Source: DASSFG01 sp035547915 (lineage in GTDB: Bacteria; Planctomycetota; Planctomycetia; Pirellulales; JAICIG01). From it: DNA of 20,351 bases. The stretch spans positions 1 through 20,351 of the forward strand of contig DASZTS010000052.1 in the NCBI GenBank assembly GCA_035547915.1, given 5' to 3'. The notes beneath the pieces were generated by a model. It was given only the letters and a program-made list of their open reading frames with translations. It made no database searches and had not been told where the DNA came from. Shown here piece after piece: positions 1-7,966 of this stretch (within the stretch, counting starts at the first letter, position 1; each line of letters opens with the position of its first letter). Made by a program: the position numbers and the translations under genes.

Positions 1-1171
1 GCGCTTTTTGGCGATACCAGGGACGATTCAGAGCTTGGTAATGCCGATGCCCGTCCAAGACGAACCAATGCGCGATCAAACTGTAGAGCAGCATGCCGAT
101 GGGGGCCGTCCGCTCAACGGCGGCTCGGCTGTAGCCTTGGGGCTCTTCGAATCCCAAATGCTGTTTGCTGTCGCGAATGGCCTGCTCGATCGACCATCGC
201 CAAGAATACCAAGTCAACACCTGCTCCGCGGTCGCGTCGCAGCAGGTGGAATAAAACGCTTCTCGACCACGGCCTCCGCGGAGTGCTTCGACAGCCACCA
301 CGCGGACGCGGCGCTGCGGCACGTGGTACAGGTAGCCCAGCGTATCGCACACACGCGCGGACTGCTGCCGGCCGTAGACCCTCAGCGCGATGTGCCGCGC
401 GCGGTCTTTCAGCATCTGCTCGGGGGTGGGAAGTTGCAGGCCGCGCTTGCGCGGTCGTCCGCGTCCTCCGCTACGCGGCACCGGGGCGTCATGCAGACGA
501 GCGTTCAGCACCAGACGACTGGTCAGGTCGCAATTCGCGGGCAGGGACGAAAGCACGCCTTGTCCACCATAAGCCGAGTCCGCCACCACATGAAAATGCC
601 GCTGTGGATAACGTCGGCAAAGGACGCGAAGCATTTCCAAGGCCAGTTCGGGACGCGTGCGATACGTTCGTCGGTGCTTCGTCGCGCTCTTGTGATTCAA
701 GTACAAGCGAAAGAGGACCGGCAGGCTAAAAGGACGCTCGGGCCACAGGGGAAAGCGGATGATGACGGCCAGAATCACCCAGTTATGGCCCCAGCGCGTG
801 ACCGTTTTGCTTCGACTCGACAATTGTGGGTCGTAGTGCATCCCAGCACCAAATACCTTCAAGCCACGTTTGGCGGCTAGCGTATCGTCGACGGCCAACA
901 AGACGGGCTGTTCTTCGAGCCAGACTTCCAAGATCCGAAACACCGCCAAGCCGACCATGTCCAACGACCAACGAGCTGCGGCGAACAGCCGATGGAAGGC
1001 GGCATGATGGCGCACGCCGGCCACGCCGGCAGCCATCATCATGCCCGTCACGGTGCGTCGCGAGGCGAATACCCAGCCCGTGACGAGCACCGTAAAATTG
1101 TGAAACGACGGCATGGTCATGGTGACGGCCAAGTCTTGCAACAAAACCGCGAACGAACTTACCAGGTACAT
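1..1171 (-). CDS. IS4/IS701-type DDE transposase, 3' end beyond the window
   Basis: This is the transposase of an insertion sequence, which cuts and rejoins element ends with a DDE active site. The frame is open from ATG at 1171 to the window edge (390 residues, no stop), so the C-terminus is missing. Visible motifs are the first Asp in LLAVDDT (residues 95-96), the second Asp in VVADSAYGG (Asp198), and the C-terminal block YSWRWSIEQAIRDSK, which fits the Y-(2)-R-(3)-E-(6)-K signature of the IS4 superfamily (Y322, R325, E329, K336). The N-terminal part has the helical, Met- and Arg-rich character usual in these proteins. All three catalytic positions are present and no internal stop or frameshift is seen, so the enzyme may be active. 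The IS4 versus IS701 assignment is by overall resemblance and is less certain than the DDE call. The long plus-strand frame opposite it is a shadow. Confidence 0.88.
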   Translation of the reverse strand, partial: MYLVSSFAVLLQDLAVTMTMPSFHNFTVLVTGWVFASRRTVTGMMMAAGVAGVRHHAAFHRLFAAARWSLDMVGLAVFRILEVWLEEQPVLLAVDDTLAAKRGLKVFGAGMHYDPQLSSRSKTVTRWGHNWVILAVIIRFPLWPERPFSLPVLFRLYLNHKSATKHRRTYRTRPELALEMLRVLCRRYPQRHFHVVADSAYGGQGVLSSLPANCDLTSRLVLNARLHDAPVPRSGGRGRPRKRGLQLPTPEQMLKDRARHIALRVYGRQQSARVCDTLGYLYHVPQRRVRVVAVEALRGGRGREAFYSTCCDATAEQVLTWYSWRWSIEQAIRDSKQHLGFEEPQGYSRAAVERTAPIGMLLYSLIAHWFVLDGHRHYQALNRPWYRQKA

Positions 1172-1535
1172 GGCGGGCCTCCTTCAAGTGCTTCTTCTAA
1201 AGGCATTCTTGAGGGAGCCCGCCCGTTTTAAAGGGCCAGACTGCTAGCATCGTCCCTGCTAGCAAAAACTGCGAAATGTGAACTAAGAACCGGTCGTTCT
1301 GCGAGTTAGCGTCAGCCACGGGCGTGCAAAACACGACCTTTTTCCGCCGCCCAAAAGAACGGACACGACGCGAATGGCGACACTCTTTCGTGCACCCCAC
1401 CGGCGAAACGACCGCTAGCCTGATCGATTTCGCTACATGCAGGCCGAATAACGCTACGGCCGGCTATTCGATCATGATGCCGGCGACCTTGCCTCCCTCT
1501 TTTTTGGCCCGTTGGTCGGACGCGGGCGAACGCCC
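1172..1535. other. Non-coding stretch containing one end of the insertion sequence
   Basis: No convincing gene is seen in these 364 bases. The terminal inverted repeat of the insertion sequence should lie just upstream of the transposase start, somewhere about 1200-1300. A 9-base direct repeat CTGCTAGCA occurs at 1241-1249 and 1256-1264 and may belong to that end, but the other end is outside the window, so the repeat and target duplication cannot be fixed. A small GGGCG/CGCCC inverted repeat (1524-1535) lies immediately downstream of the sulfotransferase stop. It has no T-run, so it is not a clear terminator. Confidence 0.4.
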
Positions 1536-2558
1536 TTACGAATGACCTGGCAGGGGCGTGCAGGGGCCGGCACGCAATACGGGCGGATGAAGGCTGGGCC
1601 AGATCAAGCGCTGCCGCCATCGATGGGGGCCGTTGCGGGCTTCGCCGCCGGCCGTCGCCGTCGAGACGTCATAACCGTAACGGAGCAGATGGTCGCGCAA
1701 CGAGTTCTCGACGAGAAGTTGCTGCTGCTGCGTCAGCTCCTCGCGCCACTTGTAGTTCTTGCTCTCGATGGGCAATGAGGCGACGCGCGCCTGGAACTTG
1801 GCATTCGGCTCCAACTGACAAAACTGCAGCACGCGGGACAGCACGGCCGAGGGGTCGGCGACGAACCCTTCGTATTGCAGTTCCATGTACCGCGACGGGA
1901 GGATGCGATTGCTGGCGGCAGCGAAGGCGTCCATGTGGCGTTTCCATTGAATGGCCGCCAGGACGGCGAACGATTTACCGCTGCGCAACCATTCCTCCTC
2001 CTCGGCGGCGGTCAGGTCGCCCCAGCCCCAATGCGTAGGCCCCGCCCACCCTTGCCAGAACTCGACATTGAGCAACGAGTTGACGACGGCGCGGCCGTCG
2101 CGCACCAGATGGATGAAGTAGGCGTCGGGAAAGATCCGCGCCAAGAAACCGATCCGCGGCCAGCCGGTCAGCTTGATCGACAGCCGCCTGCGGCGACCGG
2201 CGACGAGCCCGCTCAACAAGCGGCGCATACGGCTCGCTTCGGCCGGCCGCACGTCCTCTGCCAATAGATCGCGACACGGTCGACTGAAGCCGCGGAGGTG
2301 TTGATTCCAAAAGGCCCAATGCTCGTTTGCGGGAAATCTCCGGCGCAGGTAGCCGCCCACCAAGGGAGCATCCAGGCTTCGCATCACCAAGCGGTTGCGC
2401 CACAGGCTCGTCGGATGACTCGCGCACGTCGACGTAAGGAACCCGACGTGAGGGTGGTGGCTGAGGGCCTGGTGAAAAATGGTCGATCCGCAACGTCCGC
2501 TGCCGATGACAAAGATCGGACGGTCGACCGTTGCGCACGGCACCGCATCTCTTCTCAT
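1536..2558 (-). CDS. Sulfotransferase family protein (PAPS-dependent)
   Basis: A 340-residue protein of the sulfotransferase family, which moves a sulfuryl group from PAPS to a hydroxyl or amine acceptor, often a carbohydrate or lipid. The 5'-phosphosulfate loop is clear near the N-terminus (IGSGRCGSTIFHQAL, residues 18-32). The 3'-phosphate site follows at about 150-163 (HLVRDGRAVVNSLL), with Arg153 and Ser161 as the expected ligands. The length is normal for the family. The acceptor cannot be told from sequence. The start at 2558 places the PAPS loop 17 residues in, as expected; no strong ribosome site precedes it. The gene stands alone, with the transposase gene downstream on the same strand and 364 non-coding bases between. 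Sulfotransferases are numerous in planctomycetes, which also carry many sulfatases. Confidence 0.88.
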   Translation of the reverse strand: MRRDAVPCATVDRPIFVIGSGRCGSTIFHQALSHHPHVGFLTSTCASHPTSLWRNRLVMRSLDAPLVGGYLRRRFPANEHWAFWNQHLRGFSRPCRDLLAEDVRPAEASRMRRLLSGLVAGRRRRLSIKLTGWPRIGFLARIFPDAYFIHLVRDGRAVVNSLLNVEFWQGWAGPTHWGWGDLTAAEEEEWLRSGKSFAVLAAIQWKRHMDAFAAASNRILPSRYMELQYEGFVADPSAVLSRVLQFCQLEPNAKFQARVASLPIESKNYKWREELTQQQQLLVENSLRDHLLRYGYDVSTATAGGEARNGPHRWRQRLIWPSLHPPVLRAGPCTPLPGHS

Positions 2559-2991
2559 GTTTCCGTCGCCCGGCCGCCGAACATCCGGCCGATGCAGGGG
2601 TTGATAGAACTCGGTCCCGGCTAATCGCGAAAAACCCGAAGTGTGAGGAATCGGTGCCGTCCCGGCCGGCCGCGCCTGTCAAAGGGTTTTCGAATTGAAA
2701 AGTGCAAAGTTGGCTGCGTAAGGTTACACGCCTCGTGGATCGCGTTGCACCGGACCATCTGACCTCGTCGAAAACATCGACCTATTTTTATGTTTGACCG
2801 GGGCGCGCTTGCCGAAGCGCGTTACGTTTAAGCGGATTTGTTGGGCCGGGTATTATTGGAAGGGGGTCGGACCGTCGTTAGGCGGGACGGAAAAGCCGGT
2901 CTTTGCGGCACGCTTTATCCAGTCGCCCGGCCGGCGGCGGGTGCAACGGCCAAGACGCGACGCGCCGAACCGAATACTCTCAATGCGATCG
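2559..2991. other. Divergent intergenic region, no gene recognised
   Basis: This region separates the minus-strand sulfotransferase from the plus-strand short membrane protein. A reading frame in phase with the downstream gene extends back to 2794, but its translation there is Arg-, Gly- and Pro-rich and looks non-coding. A short inverted repeat GTCGA/TCGAC (2767-2781) is followed by CTATTTTTA. It resembles a weak terminator, but no plus-strand gene precedes it. I see no convincing promoter pair. Confidence 0.35.
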
Positions 2992-3204
2992 ATGGAACGT
3001 CGGCAATTCAATCTGCGGTTCATCTTCTGGGTGACCACCGGCACGGCGATCATCTGCGCGATCCTGTCCTTCGGCTTCCAAAGGGCAACCGCGGCGGCCC
3101 GCTCCGAGGAGCTACGCCGCGAGGAAGTTCGCCGGCAGCGTGAACGAGCGCTGGCCAAATGGCTACACCGGCCCAATCCATCTTCATGGGATTTTGGCCC
3201 TTAG
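2992..3204 (+). CDS. Short membrane protein of the planctomycete 'RRQFxLR' type
   Basis: About 70 residues starting MERRQFNLRFIFWVTTG, with one strongly hydrophobic segment (about residues 8-28, FIFWVTTGTAIICAILSFGF). A highly charged Arg/Glu-rich helix follows (about 33-55, SEELRREEVRRQRERALAKW). The N-terminal pattern of a few Arg residues, then QFxLRxxFWxTTxxA, is common in short planctomycete proteins of unknown role. A single inner-membrane anchor with a coiled-coil-like tail is inferred. ATG at 2983 gives three more residues (MRS) and is an equally possible start; no Shine-Dalgarno site decides between them. The longer in-frame extension to 2794 is not used because it is unlike protein. 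The gene lies about 160 bp before the MFS gene. No function can be given. Confidence 0.55.
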   Translation: MERRQFNLRFIFWVTTGTAIICAILSFGFQRATAAARSEELRREEVRRQRERALAKWLHRPNPSSWDFGP

Positions 3205-3365
3205 CCTTGCGGCGAGCCTGGGTGGCTTGCCCTACGTGCGCGGTGTCGGCAAACTGGTGCCGTGGCGACTCCGTGGATGGGCGTAGCCACGAAGCGTGAG
3301 GTTCTCCGTCTCCCACCCATCACGCCGAATTCGACAAGCCCCGCCTAACGTTCCGTTGTTTGCGC

Positions 3366-4658
3366 ATGATGCACTCGCGCGACAATCCGTATTCACCGCC
3401 CCTGTCCGAGAGGCCGGCGAGCGCCCCGGCCGACTGGTACGGCTGGGTCCACGTGTTGCTGGCGGCGGCGGCCATGATTGGCACACTTCCCGGACGCACG
3501 CATGGCTTGGGCCTGATCACCGAACCGCTGCTCGCCGACCTGGGGCTCGATCGCACGCTTTACGCCAGCATCAATCTTTGGGCGACCTTGCTGGGCGCCG
3601 CCTTGTGTTGGCCCGCGGGCGTTCTGCTCGATCGGTTCGGCGTGCGGCCCGTGCTGGCCGCCGTTTCCTTGTTGCTGGGCATCGTGGTCGTGACGATGCG
3701 CTTTGCCGGCGAGCCGGCCGAACTGTTCGTACTGGTTACTCTTACGAGGGCCTTGGGGCAGAGCATGCTCTCGGTGGTCAGCCTGACGCTCGTGGGCAAA
3801 TCGTTCCGCGGCCGGCTCGGCCTGGCGATGGGTGTCTATTCGCTCTTGATCGGTATCGGATTCAGTGCCGCCTTCAAGGGTGTTGGGGCGGCGGTGCTCC
3901 ACTTCGGCTGGCGAGATACCTGGTCGACGATCGGATGGACCTTGATCGCCGTACTCGCGCCGGCGGCTTGGTTGGTACGCGACAGGCGCGACACGCCGGC
4001 AACCGCACGAGCGGAGAATACGAGCGCGGCCGCTGATTTCACGGTCGGCCAGGCACTTCGCTCGCAGGCATTCTGGGCCTTCGCCATCGCCAGCTCGATG
4101 TACGGCCTGGTTTCGTCGGGAATCGGCCTGTTCAACGAGGGGATTCTCAAGGAACGAGGATTTGCGCCCGAGACCTACCACACCGTGCTGGCCATCAGCG
4201 CGCTGTGTGGAATGCTCGCGAACCTCTCCAGCGGTTGGGCAGCCACGCGTATGGCGCTGGGCCATTTGCTGGCAGTCGCGATGGTGCTCATGGCGGGCTC
4301 GCTTGCCGCGCTGCCGCTGGTGAGCACCGCCTGGCATGTCTATACCTATGCCGTCGTAATGGGTGCGGCCGGCGGCATCGTGACCGTGACCTTCTTTACC
4401 GTCTGGGGAGCCGCGTTCGGCCAAACGCATCTTGGCAAGATCCAAGCCTGGGCCCAGATGATGACCGTCGTCGCCTCGGCGCTGGGCCCCATCCTGTTCG
4501 CCCTGTGGCACAAACAGACCGGATCGTATGCCGGCGCCTTCTATTTGCTGGCACCCCTCTTCGTCGGATTGGGGCTGGTGGCGTGGGCCACAAAGCTACC
4601 CCGACAACCGGCATCCAGTGAGGAGACCGAAGAGGAATTGCAGCTCGCTCCGTCGTGA
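3366..4658 (+). CDS. Major facilitator superfamily transporter
   Basis: A roughly 430-residue inner-membrane transporter of the MFS type with about twelve hydrophobic segments in two halves. The first half has the loop 2-3 signature GVLLDRFGVRPV (MFS motif A, G-x3-D-R-x-G-x-R), and GRTHGLGLITEPLL resembles the start of other bacterial MFS carriers. A polar central loop (about residues 200-225, RDRRDTPATARAENTSAAAD) separates the two six-helix bundles. The substrate cannot be inferred. The cytoplasmic N-terminus contains DNPYSPP, an NPYxxP-type tag seen again in the small protein at 18782. Tandem ATGs occur at 3366 and 3369, with a TTG just upstream at 3360; there is no clear ribosome site. 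The gene ends 34 bp from the convergent DUF1501 gene, with no obvious terminator between them. Confidence 0.9.
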   Translation: MMHSRDNPYSPPLSERPASAPADWYGWVHVLLAAAAMIGTLPGRTHGLGLITEPLLADLGLDRTLYASINLWATLLGAALCWPAGVLLDRFGVRPVLAAVSLLLGIVVVTMRFAGEPAELFVLVTLTRALGQSMLSVVSLTLVGKSFRGRLGLAMGVYSLLIGIGFSAAFKGVGAAVLHFGWRDTWSTIGWTLIAVLAPAAWLVRDRRDTPATARAENTSAAADFTVGQALRSQAFWAFAIASSMYGLVSSGIGLFNEGILKERGFAPETYHTVLAISALCGMLANLSSGWAATRMALGHLLAVAMVLMAGSLAALPLVSTAWHVYTYAVVMGAAGGIVTVTFFTVWGAAFGQTHLGKIQAWAQMMTVVASALGPILFALWHKQTGSYAGAFYLLAPLFVGLGLVAWATKLPRQPASSEETEEELQLAPS

Positions 4659-4692
4659 AAGCCGCCCTAGGAACGGCCGATCGCTCCGTGCA

Positions 4693-6171
4693 TCACGCCA
4701 GCAGATCGTCGATCGGCTTTCCTTTGCCGTCCTTGGTGACGTGGAAGGGGCGCCCTTCGGTGACATACGCTGTGTCGGGGGCGATACCGAGCGAGCGGTA
4801 GATCGTGGCATGGACGTCGGTGAGCGAAACGGGATTCTCGACCACCGTCATGGGGTGGCGATCGGCCGTGCGGCCGTAGACCAGGCCCGGCTTGAACCCG
4901 CCGCCGAAGAAGAGCAGCGTGTTCGCGCTGCTGAAATGGCCATGAAAGCCGTACATCTTTTCCGTTTCGATCACCAGGTCGTCGCCCGATTGCCGCTCGG
5001 CGAACCCGATCGGCTCGACGCCCGCCTTGGGCTGGTTGGCGATGGTACGGCCGAACTCGGTGGCCACCACCACGAGCGTTGTGTCGAGCAGCCCCCGCGC
5101 ATCGAGATCGCGAATCAACTGTGCTAGCGGCGCGTCGACTTGCTTCTTCAGCTCCACCATGCGCGTCGAGCCGTCTTCGTGCGTGTCGAACCCTTTGAAG
5201 GCGCCGTATTGATATTCGACCTGAACGAACCGGGCGCCGGCCTCGACCAGACGGCGAGCGACGAGCAGTCCGTGGCCGAAGCGCCGGCCGAAATAATATT
5301 TCTTGTCCTTCACTTCTTCGGCGGCAATCCGCGGTTCGTAGGCGGAGATGGTCGCCGCCGATTCCTGGCTTGTGTAATCCAGCGCTTGGCGCACCGGTGA
5401 ATCCATCATCTCACGGGCCTGCGACATAACGTGCAGATAGTCTTCGACCTTGGCCGAACCACGCAACCGCCCATCGGCCAGGCCGTTCACGTCGCGGAGC
5501 ATCTTTAGGCGCCGGTCGAGCCGCTCGGTCGTCATCCCGGCGGCGGCCCCGAGCGTCGCGAGCCCGCGAACCGGATCGGGAATCATCAAGGGAGCGAACT
5601 TGGGCCCGTAAAAACCCGGGCCGATGTACTCGTTGATGAATTGCTTTTCGGTGTCGCTCGTGTCGATATCGCGGCCGAGGTAGATGTACGGCGGCACCTG
5701 CGGATGCCGCGGCCCCAGCGTGCGAGCTACCGCCGCCCCCATGCTCGGCGCCTTGACGCCGACCGGGAAAAGATAGCCCGTCATCATGCGGTACTGAGCC
5801 TTGAGGTGTACCGCGCCGAACATGACGTCGCTCGTCAAGCTGCGCAGCACGGTGGCGTGGTGCATGACCGAGGCCATCTGCTCCAATCCCGCGCCGATCC
5901 TCAGATCGTCGACCGTCGTGGGGATCGTCGGGCATGTGCCCAAGAGCTGGCTCCCCTTCATCCCCTTTTCAAACGGAGTGTGTTGCTTGGGATCCCAGGT
6001 ATCGGCCTGCGCCACGCCGCCGGGCAGCCAGACGAAAATCACCGCGTCGGCCTGCGCGGCCTGTCGGCGCGATTGCTTTTGCCCCGCGGCGAATGTCGGG
6101 CCAGCCAGGCCCGCGGCCAGGCCGGCTTGCAGAAACCCACGGCGAGTGATTGGGCAGGAAACGTGGCTCAT
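4693..6171 (-). CDS. DUF1501 family protein, Tat-exported
   Basis: A 492-residue DUF1501 protein, a family within the alkaline phosphatase/sulfatase fold that in planctomycetes is nearly always paired with a DUF1549/DUF1553 partner. The N-terminus carries a twin-arginine signal, PITRRGFLQAGLAAGLAG (Arg10-Arg11), so export of the folded protein to the periplasm is predicted. Family blocks include DTWDPK near residue 58, FDTHEDG near 328, EFGRT near 371, and GFHGHFSSANTLLFFGGG followed by VYGRTADRHP towards the end. The start at 6171 overlaps the stop of the upstream gene as ATGA (6168-6171) and has no Shine-Dalgarno site of its own, which suggests translational coupling. An in-frame extension to 6528 is antisense-like and is rejected. 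The family's biochemical activity is not established; a role in envelope or polysaccharide handling is only inference. Confidence 0.93.
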   Translation of the reverse strand: MSHVSCPITRRGFLQAGLAAGLAGPTFAAGQKQSRRQAAQADAVIFVWLPGGVAQADTWDPKQHTPFEKGMKGSQLLGTCPTIPTTVDDLRIGAGLEQMASVMHHATVLRSLTSDVMFGAVHLKAQYRMMTGYLFPVGVKAPSMGAAVARTLGPRHPQVPPYIYLGRDIDTSDTEKQFINEYIGPGFYGPKFAPLMIPDPVRGLATLGAAAGMTTERLDRRLKMLRDVNGLADGRLRGSAKVEDYLHVMSQAREMMDSPVRQALDYTSQESAATISAYEPRIAAEEVKDKKYYFGRRFGHGLLVARRLVEAGARFVQVEYQYGAFKGFDTHEDGSTRMVELKKQVDAPLAQLIRDLDARGLLDTTLVVVATEFGRTIANQPKAGVEPIGFAERQSGDDLVIETEKMYGFHGHFSSANTLLFFGGGFKPGLVYGRTADRHPMTVVENPVSLTDVHATIYRSLGIAPDTAYVTEGRPFHVTKDGKGKPIDDLLA

Positions 6172-7880
6172 TGGAGGTACTGGAATTCCGGCGAACAGAG
6201 GAGCGCCCACAACAAATCCCGGCTGGCCTCGTCGAGCGACTCGTCGTCGCCGAACCAATCGGCACCGCGTTTCTTTTCGTCGTTGGTGGCGTGGCGACTC
6301 AGGGCGGCCAGATAGAGCTGATCGACGAGGCGCCGCGGGTCGTGCCGCACGGCCGGCTTGATTTGCAACGTCGCCTCTTCGATCAGCCCGTGCAGTTCCG
6401 GACCGTTGAGTAATTCGAGCGCCGAGACGGCGCCAAAATCGTCGGGCCGCGAGGTGCTGATTTCGTTCCGTGAATCGGGCCGTCCCAGGGCCCGCATCAA
6501 CGCGGTGGCCCGCGCGTCGAGATAACATCGCTCCTGCGGATCGAGCTTGCCGATGAGCACCACGCGCAGGCTGTCGAGTTGTTGTTCGGCGGTCAAACGT
6601 CGCAGAGCCGGCGAGCGGAAATAGCGCGCCGCCGTGTCCGCTCCAACATCGTAATGGTCTTCGATCGCGAAATCGTAGCGATGCTGATACGTGCGACTAT
6701 TCAAAATTTGCCGAATGGCGTGCTTGAGATCGCAGCCGTGCTCGACGAAATCATAGGCCAGCCACGCCAGCAAATCGGGGTGGCTGGCAGGCCGGTCGAC
6801 CCTGAAATCGTCGACCGGCTCGATCAGGCCCAGGCCCAAGTAGCGTTTCCAGAGCCGATTGACGATCGTTTGCGCGAAACGCCCGTTGCACGGGTCTGTG
6901 ATCATCCGCGCCGCGACGTGCAAGCGGCCGTCGAGATCGGTCGGAATCGCTTGCGTTTCGCTCACGCGGGGCAACTCGAACGGAAAGCGGGCCGGCACCG
7001 TTCTGCCCAGGTCGACGTCGCAGCGTATCAGTTTTAAGTCGTCCGGTGCAAACATGCTGGCAAACCCGACGAACCGCTGCTGCGTCCATTCGGGATGATC
7101 AAAATGGTCGTGGCAGCTCGCACACTTCATGCTCGTGCCCAAGAAGACCTGCCCGATGTTCGCGGCGGTCTGGAGCGTGACCGTGTGGTCCTCGTTGCGG
7201 ACGTATTCGATGTTGTATTTGACACCGAACAGGTCTTCGGTGACGGCGCGGTGGCGGCGCGGCATCGTGGGGTCGATCAATTCGGCCACCATCAAGTCGT
7301 AGGGCCGATTCTCCTTCAGACTCCCAAAGATCCATTCGCGATAATTACCGCGGGTCGGGATGCCGCCCTGGCTGAGCACCGACTGGCTGGCGAGCGCGTC
7401 TTCCCAAAAGACGGTCCAATGGGCGGCGTAGTCCGCGTCGCGTGCCAGGAGCTTGTCGATCAGCTTCTCGCGCTTTCGCGGCGAGCTGTCGGCCAAGAAA
7501 CGATTCAGCTCGACGACGGTCGGGATCACGCCGATGAGGTCGAGGTGTACGCGGCGGCAGAATGTCGCATCGTCGCAGAGTGCCGGAGGTTTCGCGGCCT
7601 CGGCGAGCTGCGCGGCCGCCCAGGACGTGTAGATGAAGCGGTCGATCGGCCCAAGCACAGCCGGTGCCTTCGTCGAGCGCGGCAATTCAAAATCGGGAGG
7701 CGACGGCGGGCGTGGAAGCTTTTTTAGCTGCTCGGCGCGGCGCTCGATGAGCCGTTGCTCACTGTCGACAACACCAGCCGGTCCACTGCGGCGCGGAGAA
7801 GCCGGTTCTGCGGCGGCGGCAGCGCCGGCACGCACGCCCCAGGCGGCCAAGACCAACAAGATCGACGAGTATCGCAACAT
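6168..7880 (-). CDS. DUF1549/DUF1553 (PSCyt2/PSD1) domain protein
   Basis: A 570-residue planctomycete-type protein with a signal peptide (MLRYSSILLVLAAWGVRAGA). The DUF1549 (PSCyt2) block begins about residue 75 (IDRFIYTSW, then RRVHLDLIGVIPT). It contains a CxxCH motif, MKCASCHDHFDHPEW (about residues 250-264), typical of this domain and resembling a c-type haem site. The DUF1553 (PSD1) block occupies the C-terminal half, with FAQTIVNRLWKRYLGLGLIEPVDDFR and a terminal LLWALLCSPEFQY. Many relatives also carry an N-terminal PSCyt1 cytochrome domain; it is absent here, which explains the short length. A periplasmic location is inferred. It sits between the transglutaminase-like gene (86 bp upstream) and the DUF1501 gene (ATGA overlap), the usual pairing in planctomycetes. 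The reaction is unknown. The start at 7880 is chosen for the signal peptide; the longer frame to 8336 overlaps the upstream gene. Confidence 0.93.
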   Translation of the reverse strand: MLRYSSILLVLAAWGVRAGAAAAAEPASPRRSGPAGVVDSEQRLIERRAEQLKKLPRPPSPPDFELPRSTKAPAVLGPIDRFIYTSWAAAQLAEAAKPPALCDDATFCRRVHLDLIGVIPTVVELNRFLADSSPRKREKLIDKLLARDADYAAHWTVFWEDALASQSVLSQGGIPTRGNYREWIFGSLKENRPYDLMVAELIDPTMPRRHRAVTEDLFGVKYNIEYVRNEDHTVTLQTAANIGQVFLGTSMKCASCHDHFDHPEWTQQRFVGFASMFAPDDLKLIRCDVDLGRTVPARFPFELPRVSETQAIPTDLDGRLHVAARMITDPCNGRFAQTIVNRLWKRYLGLGLIEPVDDFRVDRPASHPDLLAWLAYDFVEHGCDLKHAIRQILNSRTYQHRYDFAIEDHYDVGADTAARYFRSPALRRLTAEQQLDSLRVVLIGKLDPQERCYLDARATALMRALGRPDSRNEISTSRPDDFGAVSALELLNGPELHGLIEEATLQIKPAVRHDPRRLVDQLYLAALSRHATNDEKKRGADWFGDDESLDEASRDLLWALLCSPEFQYLQ

Positions 7881-7966
7881 CAGAACGCGACAGGCTGCCC
7901 GGCCCAATCTTGCCGTATGCGAATCGCCCAGGGGTATGCCGTGAGTCTCCGAACGCCCCGACCCGC

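Noticed and set aside
8..880. Plus-strand open frame of 290 codons
   Set aside because: It is exactly opposite the transposase, in the frame where the real gene's codon pattern leaves few stops. The translation is low-complexity Arg/Gln/His-rich, while the minus strand shows all the DDE motifs.
2767..2790. Hairpin plus T-run as a terminator
   Set aside because: The stem is only 5 bp, the T-run is interrupted, and no plus-strand gene ends upstream of it.
3393..4511. Minus-strand open frame of 372 codons
   Set aside because: It is antisense to the MFS gene, with a Gln/His/Arg/Gly-rich translation and no domain, while the plus strand has clear membrane helices.
6172..6528. Upstream extension of the DUF1501 frame
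   Set aside because: It overlaps the end of the DUF1549/DUF1553 gene in another frame. The Tat signal and the ATGA overlap fix the start at 6171.
7105..7135. CxxCH in the DUF1549 protein as proof of a cytochrome c
   Set aside because: The motif is a standard part of the PSCyt2 domain, and haem attachment cannot be shown from one motif; it is noted in the feature only.
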